DNA from: Sphingomonas sp.
GTDB taxonomy: Bacteria; Pseudomonadota; Alphaproteobacteria; Sphingomonadales; Sphingomonadaceae
DNA length: 10,678 nt
Reading direction: 5' to 3'
NCBI GenBank assembly: GCA_019247755.1
Contig: JAFBAM010000024.1
Span: 1-10,678 of the forward strand
Part shown: one piece after another, positions 4,807-10,678 of the stretch
Layout: every line of letters starts with the position of its first letter
Position numbering within the stretch: position 1 is the stretch's first letter
Notes under the pieces: model-generated
Databases searched by the model: none
What the model saw: the letters and a program-made list of their open reading frames with translations, nothing else
What the model was told of the DNA's origin: nothing
Translations under genes and position numbers: made by a program

Positions 4807-6708
4807 ATGACCCAGATCCTGCTTCGAGCCGCCGCCTCGCTCATTCCCCTCATCGCCATTGCTGCCGCGCCGCCCGCGGCAGTGACGCCTATGACACCCG
4901 ACGTCGTCGCAAAGTACGACCCGGTCCTGCCCGAGGCGGACTACGTGAAGCGCGTCGCAATGGTGCCGATGCGCGACGGCACCAAGCTCTACACGGTCAT
5001 CGTGATGAAGAAGGGCACGACCAACGGGCCGATCCTGCTGTCGCGCACGCCTTATGACGCGAAGAGCAGCATGAGCCGGGAGAAGAGCCAGCATGGCGTC
5101 GATATCCTGCCGATCATGTACAAGGAGTTCTTCAACGACGGCTACATCATCGTCCAGCAGGACATCCGCGGCCTCCACAACAGTGAGGGCACGTTCGTGA
5201 TGAACCGGCCGATCGTTGGGCCCCTCAACAATACCGGCATCGACGAGAGCACCGACGCCTATGACGCGATCGACTGGCTGGTGAAGAACGTGCCGGAGTC
5301 CAACGGCAAGGTCGGGACGATCGGTTCGTCATACCTCGGTTTCCTCACGCTGGCTTCGGAGATCAATCCGCACCCCGCACTGAAAGCCGCGGTTCCGCAA
5401 AGCCCGATGGTCGACGGCTGGATGGGCGACGACTGGTTCCACAACGGCGCCTTCCGCGTCGGCGGGTTCGACTTCGCCGTGTCGCAGAGCACGGGCAAAG
5501 CGGAGGGCGGCGAGCTCGCAACCGGCCCGGGCGACGATTACACTCGCTACCTAGAAGCCGGGTCGATGGCCGACTATGCCAAGCGGCTGAACATCACCAA
5601 TTACCCGTTCGTCCAGAAGCTGATGCAGAATCCGGCCTACACCGAATTCTGGTCGGGCCAGGCCGTCGACAAGTGGCTGGCGGCGCGTCCGCTGACCGTG
5701 CCGACTTTGATCGAGGTCGGGCAGTGGGACCAGGAAGACAGCTATGGCGGCCCCGCGGTCTACAAGGCGCTGAAGGACAAATATGAAGGCAGCGGACTGC
5801 TGCACCTCGCGATCGGGCCGTGGCGGCATTCGGGCGCCAACCATTACGGCTACGACCTCGGCGACATCGTCTTCACCGGCGACACCTCCGATGAGTGGCG
5901 GGTCAAATGGGTGAAGCCTTTCTTCGACCATTATCTGAAGGGCGGACCTGACCCGCAGACGCCGAACGCGCTGACCTATGCGACGGGCATCAACGAGTGG
6001 CAGGCGAGCCCGAAGTGGCCCATGGGCACGCCGACGCCGCTCTACATCAACGCCAACGGTACGGCCGGATTCGATCGCCCGGTGGGGGGCGGGTTCGATC
6101 AATATGTCTCCGACCCGGCCAAGCCGGTACCTTATCTGCCGCGGCCGATCACCGGCGCCGGCTGGCGGACCTGGCTGGTACAGGACCAGCGGTTCGTCTC
6201 CGACCGGACAGATGTCGTGAACTATACGACCGCCCCGCTGACGAAGGCGGTGCACATCATTGGCCCGCCGCAGGTGGACCTCTTCGCGGCGACGAGCGGC
6301 ACCGACAGCGACTGGGTCGTGAAGCTCATCGACGTTTACCCGAACGAAGCGCCGGAGGGCGCGGCGCAGGGATCGAAAAAGGACATGTCGGGCTATGAGC
6401 TGCCGATCGGGATCGAGATCTTCCGCGGCCGCTATGTCGACAGCTTTGCCAAGCCGCGTGCGCTTCGTGCCGGGAAGGTCGAGCACTATCGCTGGGGCCT
6501 GCCCAACGTGAATCACGTCTTCCTGCCGGGTCACAAGATCATGGTGCAGATCCAGTCGAGCCTGTTCCCGGTGTACGACCGCAACCCGCAGACATTCGTG
6601 CCGAACATATTCTATGCGCGGCCGGCGGATTATCGGAAGGCGACGCAAAGCATCTATCGCGGCGGATCGACCGCCACTGCGGTGTACCTTCCGATCGTGC
6701 CTAACTGA
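4807..6708 (+). CDS. Alpha-amino acid ester hydrolase (CocE/NonD, peptidase S15-like), exported
   Basis: A 633-residue alpha/beta hydrolase with an N-terminal signal peptide (Arg7, then a hydrophobic stretch ending near AIAAAPPAA), so periplasmic. It closely resembles Xanthomonas citri alpha-amino acid ester hydrolase, whose catalytic residues recur one position later. The nucleophile is Ser175 in GSSYLG (Ser174 in X. citri), the acid is Asp308 in GQWDQED (Asp307) and the base is His341 in GPWRHSG (His340). The carboxylate cluster that binds the substrate alpha-amino group is Asp209, Glu310 and Asp311. DIRGLHNSEG and the C-terminal jelly-roll region (SGTDSDWVVKLIDV, NHVFLPGHKIMVQIQSS) complete the fold. 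These enzymes hydrolyse alpha-amino acid esters and amides and can acylate beta-lactam nuclei; the natural substrate is unknown. ATG 4807 begins the signal peptide; GTG 4780 adds nine atypical residues. No strong Shine-Dalgarno is seen. The last 8 bp overlap the convergent transporter gene. Confidence 0.93.
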   Translation: MTQILLRAAASLIPLIAIAAAPPAAVTPMTPDVVAKYDPVLPEADYVKRVAMVPMRDGTKLYTVIVMKKGTTNGPILLSRTPYDAKSSMSREKSQHGVDILPIMYKEFFNDGYIIVQQDIRGLHNSEGTFVMNRPIVGPLNNTGIDESTDAYDAIDWLVKNVPESNGKVGTIGSSYLGFLTLASEINPHPALKAAVPQSPMVDGWMGDDWFHNGAFRVGGFDFAVSQSTGKAEGGELATGPGDDYTRYLEAGSMADYAKRLNITNYPFVQKLMQNPAYTEFWSGQAVDKWLAARPLTVPTLIEVGQWDQEDSYGGPAVYKALKDKYEGSGLLHLAIGPWRHSGANHYGYDLGDIVFTGDTSDEWRVKWVKPFFDHYLKGGPDPQTPNALTYATGINEWQASPKWPMGTPTPLYINANGTAGFDRPVGGGFDQYVSDPAKPVPYLPRPITGAGWRTWLVQDQRFVSDRTDVVNYTTAPLTKAVHIIGPPQVDLFAATSGTDSDWVVKLIDVYPNEAPEGAAQGSKKDMSGYELPIGIEIFRGRYVDSFAKPRALRAGKVEHYRWGLPNVNHVFLPGHKIMVQIQSSLFPVYDRNPQTFVPNIFYARPADYRKATQSIYRGGSTATAVYLPIVPN

Positions 6709-8098
6709 GCGCTGCCGCCTGGTCCTGTGGCGTGCCCTGCATCCTCTTGCCGAGTGCGACCTTGAAGATGACGAAGGCGACGAGGCCGAACGCTGCGCTG
6801 GCGACGTGGATCAGCCAGAAGGTCGTCGTCGGCAGGCTCGAATAGAGTCCACCGACGTAGCCGACGACCGCGTTGGCGATGAAGAAGGACAGGTAATAGA
6901 GCCCGATCACGGTCGCCGTGATCTGCTTCGGCGAAATCTTCGAGAAGAGCGCGAGGCTGATCGGCAGGACGTGGGCGAAGCCGATACTGTTGAAGACTTC
7001 GAACAGCATCGGCCAGAACAGGCTGATCTTGCCGCCGTGCGGCTGCGTCAGCGCGGCCATGAACAGACAGAGGCCGCCCGCGACGGTGAAGATGCTGCCG
7101 ATGATCATCTTGCTGATCTCGTCGGGCTCGCGGCGTCTGGTGCCGTACCATTTCCAGAAGGCAGCGACGGCGACGAGCATGGAGAAACTGACCGCGGCAT
7201 CGACGGTGATCAGCCAGCTGCTGGTGTTGTTCAGCAAGGTGAGATCGAAGTGCTGGTCGCCCCAGGTGAGGTAAGCGTTGAAGATCTCCTGGTTCGTCAG
7301 CAGCGAGACCGCGAGCACCGGGATTAGGATGACCAGATAGACGACGCACAGCCAGTCGTCGCGGTTCAACGGTTCGCTCGGCGCGGCTTCGTGGGTCTTT
7401 GACGCAACTTCCTCCGGAGCGAGGTAGCGGCGGCCGGACAGGTAGATGATGAGTCCGAGGACCATCACCACGCCAGCGCAGCCGAAGCCGTAGTGCCAGC
7501 CGACCTTCTGCCCGAGCGTACCTGAGATCAGCGGCGCGATGATCACGCTGACGTTGATGAAGATGTAGAAGATCTGGAAAGCCATTGCGCGGCGAAGATC
7601 GTTCGGGCCGTAGAGCGCGCCGACCTGTGTCGCGATATTGCCCTTGAAGGCACCGACGCCGAGCACCAGCGCGATGAGCGCGAACACAAAAGCGGATTCA
7701 ATGGCCATCAGGAAGTGGCCGATCGCCATCAATACGCCGCCGAGGATCAGCGTCTTGTTACGTCCCAGCCATTTGTCGGCGATGATCCCGCCGAGGATCG
7801 GCGTGCCGTAAACCAGCGACGCGTAGGTGCCGAAAATTGCCGACGCGAGCGGCTGGCCGGAAATGCCGTGGTATATGTGTTGCTGGACCCATTGGAGCCC
7901 GACGACCTTGTCCATCCGCTCCGGCACCAGCAGGTAATTGACCATGTAAAGCACAAGCAGCGTCTGCATGGAGTAATAGGAGAAGCGCTCGCAGCCCTCG
8001 GTGAATCCAAGATAGCCGAGGCCCTTGGGATGGCCGAGGAAGGCGCGGTCGTTGCGGTCGACCTGCTCGAGGTCCGGGGTGGCTTCGGCAACGCTCAT
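6701..8098 (-). CDS. POT/PTR-family proton-coupled transporter, downstream copy
   Basis: A 465-residue inner-membrane protein of the major facilitator superfamily with about 12-14 hydrophobic helices, close to the roughly 490-500 residues of E. coli DtpA and DtpB. The helix-1 motif ExxERFxYY is present as EGCERFSYY (Glu34, Glu37, Arg38), the proton-coupling signature, and the helix-4 lysine lies in FKGNIATQVG. By eye, the helix-10 position that is Glu in characterised POTs (as in GELMIS of DtpA) is Phe374 in IGFAHVLP; Glu367 lies two turns earlier. A di- or tripeptide/proton symporter is the default reading, but the substrate may differ. AAGG lies 8 nt before the ATG. The gene follows its paralogue after 30 bp and is probably in one operon with it. 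Its stop overlaps the convergent ester hydrolase gene. Confidence 0.9.
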   Translation of the reverse strand: MSVAEATPDLEQVDRNDRAFLGHPKGLGYLGFTEGCERFSYYSMQTLLVLYMVNYLLVPERMDKVVGLQWVQQHIYHGISGQPLASAIFGTYASLVYGTPILGGIIADKWLGRNKTLILGGVLMAIGHFLMAIESAFVFALIALVLGVGAFKGNIATQVGALYGPNDLRRAMAFQIFYIFINVSVIIAPLISGTLGQKVGWHYGFGCAGVVMVLGLIIYLSGRRYLAPEEVASKTHEAAPSEPLNRDDWLCVVYLVILIPVLAVSLLTNQEIFNAYLTWGDQHFDLTLLNNTSSWLITVDAAVSFSMLVAVAAFWKWYGTRRREPDEISKMIIGSIFTVAGGLCLFMAALTQPHGGKISLFWPMLFEVFNSIGFAHVLPISLALFSKISPKQITATVIGLYYLSFFIANAVVGYVGGLYSSLPTTTFWLIHVASAAFGLVAFVIFKVALGKRMQGTPQDQAAALS

Positions 8099-8128
8099 GA
8101 GATCGGCCTTTCGCGGCTGGCTGGAGAC

Positions 8129-9517
8129 TTAAGATTCCGAAGGAGCGCAGGGTTCCAATTCGCGGGTGAGCAGGCGTCCGAGAAGCACCGCCAGCACGGC
8201 GCCCGCGAAGCCGATCGCGGCATCCAGCGTCCAGAATGCGGCCCCGCTCATCTCATCGTAGAAACTTCCGACCCAGCCCATCAGCACGCTGCCGACGAAG
8301 AGCGACATGAAGGACGCGCCCATCAGGGTCGAATTGATCTTCGCCGGCGCCTCGCGGGAAATCAGCGCGAGCAGCACCGGCCAGAACCAGATGAAGGCGA
8401 ATCCCATGCCGACGAAGCAGAGGATCGGCCAGATGACGCCAACCTTGCCGTCGGGGCCGGGCATCGCCGATCCCACCGCGAGGAACAGGGCGCTCGCACC
8501 GGTCATCGCGCAACCGATTCCGATCTTGGCGACATCGTTCGGCTCCTTGCCGCGCCTCGCCTGCCACGCCCACAAAGCGACGAGCGGCGGCACCACGACG
8601 ATACTGGCAAAGCTGTCGATCGAGTTGAACCAGGAGGCGGGCACCGCGCCGAACGGGCTGGCGAGGCTGACATGGCCGTCGATCCACAGGACGCCGATAT
8701 TCCAGATCATCGGATAAGCCGTGTTAGGGAAGACGGTGATCAGGATCGCGAGGATGAGGCAGGCGACACGGCGGCGCTCGGCTGTGGTCAGGGGCGGTAG
8801 CGCCTCACCTGACGAGGTGGTCGCGGGCAACTTCCCCGGAAGATAACGCTGCCCCGACAAATAGATGAATAGCGCCAGCAGCATCAGCGCGGCAGCAAGC
8901 GCGAAGCCGGCGTGCCAGCCATAGACGGCAGCAATCGCTCCGCAGCCGAGCGGCCCCATCACCGCGCCGATGTTGATCGCGGCCGAAAAGATCGTGAAGC
9001 CGCCAGTCCGGCGCGTCTCCTCGTGCGGCGGGTAAAGCTGGCCGACCTGCGCCGAGATATTGCCCTTCAGGCAGCCCGAGCCGACGATCAACATCAGCAG
9101 GGCGACGAGGAAGCTTTGATCGAGCGACATCGCCAGATGGCCCGCGCTCATCAGCAGCGCGCCAAGAACGACCGTCGCCCGGGTGCCCAGCCAGCGATCG
9201 GCGATCAAGCCGCCCAGCACCGGCGTGAAATAGACGAGGCCGCTATACCAACCATAGATGAGCGAGGCGAAGGCGACGTCGGACATCGGCCCGCGAAGCT
9301 CGAACAGGTGCCGCAACCCGCCGAGGCCTAGGACATGCTCGGCGTGTCCGGGGGTCAGCAGCTGCTTGGTCATGTAAAGCGCAAGCAGGGACGTCATGCC
9401 GTAATAGGAGAAGCGCTCCCACATTTCGGTGAAGGCAAGAAAAGCGAGGCCCGGCGGGTGCCCGAGGAACGAACGGCTACGGCGCTCCTCGAGCGCAATC
9501 GCTGGCGCGGTGCTCAA
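8129..9517 (-). CDS. POT/PTR-family proton-coupled transporter, upstream copy (TTG start)
   Basis: A 462-residue inner-membrane protein, clearly a paralogue of the next gene: FLGHP near the N-terminus, EMWERFSYYGM (Glu31, Glu34, Arg35), TPVLGGLIADRWLG and LKGNISAQVG all align. The helix-10 Glu of characterised POTs is Phe375 in AFIWFWP, as in the paralogue. Around helix 7 it has PNTAYPMIWNIGVLWIDGHVSL where the paralogue has TNQEIFNAYLTWGDQHFDL, so the two copies have diverged in the binding cavity. The start is TTG at 9517: a long purine-rich Shine-Dalgarno (GGAAGGGGAG) ends 7 nt upstream, and the next in-frame ATG falls inside the first motif. The first 41 nt overlap the end of the preceding membrane-protein gene. 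Proton-coupled import is inferred from the family; the substrate is unknown. Confidence 0.9.
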   Translation of the reverse strand: MSTAPAIALEERRSRSFLGHPPGLAFLAFTEMWERFSYYGMTSLLALYMTKQLLTPGHAEHVLGLGGLRHLFELRGPMSDVAFASLIYGWYSGLVYFTPVLGGLIADRWLGTRATVVLGALLMSAGHLAMSLDQSFLVALLMLIVGSGCLKGNISAQVGQLYPPHEETRRTGGFTIFSAAINIGAVMGPLGCGAIAAVYGWHAGFALAAALMLLALFIYLSGQRYLPGKLPATTSSGEALPPLTTAERRRVACLILAILITVFPNTAYPMIWNIGVLWIDGHVSLASPFGAVPASWFNSIDSFASIVVVPPLVALWAWQARRGKEPNDVAKIGIGCAMTGASALFLAVGSAMPGPDGKVGVIWPILCFVGMGFAFIWFWPVLLALISREAPAKINSTLMGASFMSLFVGSVLMGWVGSFYDEMSGAAFWTLDAAIGFAGAVLAVLLGRLLTRELEPCAPSES

Positions 9518-10678
9518 TAGCCGGCTCCCCTTCCGAACGGTTCGCCTGAGCTAACAAGCTGTCGTCAGCGGGGATAGGGCCATTCGACGGACGGGTGCCA
9601 CGTGCGCGCCAAGCGAGCAACATGAGGATGAGCGACGCGACGATCGAGATCGCAGTTCCGATCTTCTCGGGCATGGTCCAGACGATTTGCGGCCTGCATC
9701 CCGGCTCATGCATCAACAATTGCGTGCGCGGCTCCTCGGTGCCGCAGGACCAGGCCGGGAAGTAGAAGTGCGGTTCGACCACCATGCCGGCCACGCGTGG
9801 CGGCGGTATGCGAGGCGCGGTCACCTCGCTGAGCTTTGCATCGAGCTGGTGCGGGCCAAGAACGCCCTTTGGCAGATATTCGTAAGTGTCCGGATGCACG
9901 GCGCGGAGCCGGCTGATGTCGCGCGGAATATTGTAGACCCCTGGCAGGATCGCGACCGAGACTACCAAGGGCAGCGCCGCGGCGCGCGGCAAGTTGACGG
10001 ATCGGGCCAGCGCCGTTGCCAATCCAAACTCCGCAATCGGCAATGCGCGATAGGGGAATTGAATCTTCGCAAGCAGAGGTAAGGACCAGAAGAAAGGCAC
10101 CAGCCCCGCGACGACAAGCGCGGTGGCGATGGCGAGAAGCGCCCAGCGATCGCGTCGGACCGCCATGTCGGCCACGGCTACGATGGTCGCCGCGACGATT
10201 GCGAAGGTCAGCGTGAAGTTCGGATCACTCCAATGACCGCTGAACAGGTTCCAATATTCGGTACGCAGATTCGGCGCGCGATAGAGCTGCGCTTCGTCAT
10301 GGTAGGGCGACAGCATCAGCGCCGGCAGAATCGTAATGGCTGCTGCCGAAATTCCGAGGGCCGTCGACACGACGAGGCCCGGCAAGCTGCGCCGATGCAC
10401 CAGCGCATAGGGCGCGATCAGGAATACGCTGGTGAGCAGCGCCAGCGGCAAATGAGTGCCGATCATCGCGGCATAGGCGGTCGCCGTCATAACCAGACCG
10501 CCACGGCCTTCGGATATGCGCCGCAACCCGATTGCCAGCACCGGGATGAGCGTGATCGCCAGGGACTCCGCCAGCGCACCTCGGTCGACATAATTGAAGA
10601 GGTGATAGGGCGCCGCCACGAAGAACATTGCACCGAGCAGCGGATGGTTGGCCCGTCCTCGAAGCCAACACCAGCAGG
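9477..10678 (-). CDS. Multi-pass membrane protein with 6-pyruvoyl-tetrahydropterin-synthase-related domain (N-terminus outside window)
   Basis: The frame is open to the right edge and continues upstream of Met at 10628, giving 399 visible residues to the TAG at 9477-9479. About eight hydrophobic segments are visible. PYHLFNYVDRGALAESLA near the visible N-terminus and IQFPYRALPIAEFG in the middle match the PTPS-related membrane-protein family, a group resembling GT-C-type glycosyltransferases despite its misleading name. A non-membrane stretch of about 100 residues (YLPKGVLG, HFYFPAWSCG, CRPQIVW) precedes a last helix and a polar tail. The biochemical role is unknown; cell-envelope glycan or polyprenol-sugar work is a guess from fold similarity. 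Its end overlaps the transporter start by 41 nt in another frame, so the two genes are probably co-transcribed. The promoter is outside the window. Confidence 0.8.
   Translation of the reverse strand, partial: CWCWLRGRANHPLLGAMFFVAAPYHLFNYVDRGALAESLAITLIPVLAIGLRRISEGRGGLVMTATAYAAMIGTHLPLALLTSVFLIAPYALVHRRSLPGLVVSTALGISAAAITILPALMLSPYHDEAQLYRAPNLRTEYWNLFSGHWSDPNFTLTFAIVAATIVAVADMAVRRDRWALLAIATALVVAGLVPFFWSLPLLAKIQFPYRALPIAEFGLATALARSVNLPRAAALPLVVSVAILPGVYNIPRDISRLRAVHPDTYEYLPKGVLGPHQLDAKLSEVTAPRIPPPRVAGMVVEPHFYFPAWSCGTEEPRTQLLMHEPGCRPQIVWTMPEKIGTAISIVASLILMLLAWRARGTRPSNGPIPADDSLLAQANRSEGEPAIEHRASDCARGAP
9525..9534 (-). promoter_or_regulatory. Ribosome binding site supporting the TTG start
   Basis: On the minus strand GGAAGGGGAG ends 7 nt before the TTG at 9515-9517. 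It lies inside the coding sequence of the upstream gene and is the strongest Shine-Dalgarno seen in the window. It fixes the start of the transporter gene where no suitable ATG exists. Confidence 0.75.

Noticed and set aside
5551..6648. 365-residue minus-strand frame antisense to the ester hydrolase
   Set aside because: The sense frame has a complete catalytic apparatus; the antisense frame is rich in Arg, Val and His with no domain.
7715..8800. 361-residue plus-strand frame antisense to both POT genes
   Set aside because: Highly charged, repeat-like composition from the complement of membrane-helix codons; no support as a gene.

Overview
The window is GC-rich, gene-dense DNA from an alphaproteobacterium, most likely a sphingomonad. 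Three things point there: a GTTC-N7-GTTC direct-repeat LexA-type box, a GGAAC-N16-CGTT promoter of the EcfG general-stress type, and the gene content (catecholate-type TonB receptor, periplasmic alpha-amino acid ester hydrolase, tandem POT transporters). No rRNA, tRNA, CRISPR array or insertion sequence was seen. Genus-level assignment is inference.

Layout. 1-634 (+) is the C-terminal part of a TonB-dependent siderophore receptor. 631-2070 (-) is a DUF4130 + UdgX uracil-DNA glycosylase fusion, ending on a shared CTAG with the receptor. 2162-2869 (+) is a CarF/TMEM189/Kua-type lipid desaturase. 2874-4118 (-) is a radical SAM protein of the putative DNA modification/repair family, with a helix-hairpin-helix region and a C-terminal QLELF clamp-type motif. 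The 142-bp divergent region 4119-4260 carries a LexA-type box against the radical SAM gene, two palindromes and an EcfG-type promoter. 4261-4755 (+) is a pyridoxamine-phosphate-oxidase-like stress flavoprotein. 4807-6708 (+) is an exported alpha-amino acid ester hydrolase. 6701-8098 and 8129-9517 (both -) are tandem POT-family transporters. 9477-10678 (-) is a membrane protein with the 6-pyruvoyl-tetrahydropterin-synthase-related domain; its N-terminus lies outside the window.

How the genes may work together. The UdgX/DUF4130 fusion and the radical SAM protein belong to families commonly found next to each other and predicted to form a DNA repair or modification module. Here the two genes keep their shared orientation but are separated by a lipid desaturase gene on the opposite strand. 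The LexA-type box and the clamp-binding motif fit a DNA-damage role for the radical SAM protein. On the right, a periplasmic hydrolase acting on amino-acid esters or amides converges on two POT transporters, which suggests a peptide or amino-acid-derivative uptake locus. By eye, both transporters lack the transmembrane-helix-10 glutamate that binds the peptide N-terminus in characterised POTs, so their substrate may not be an ordinary di- or tripeptide.
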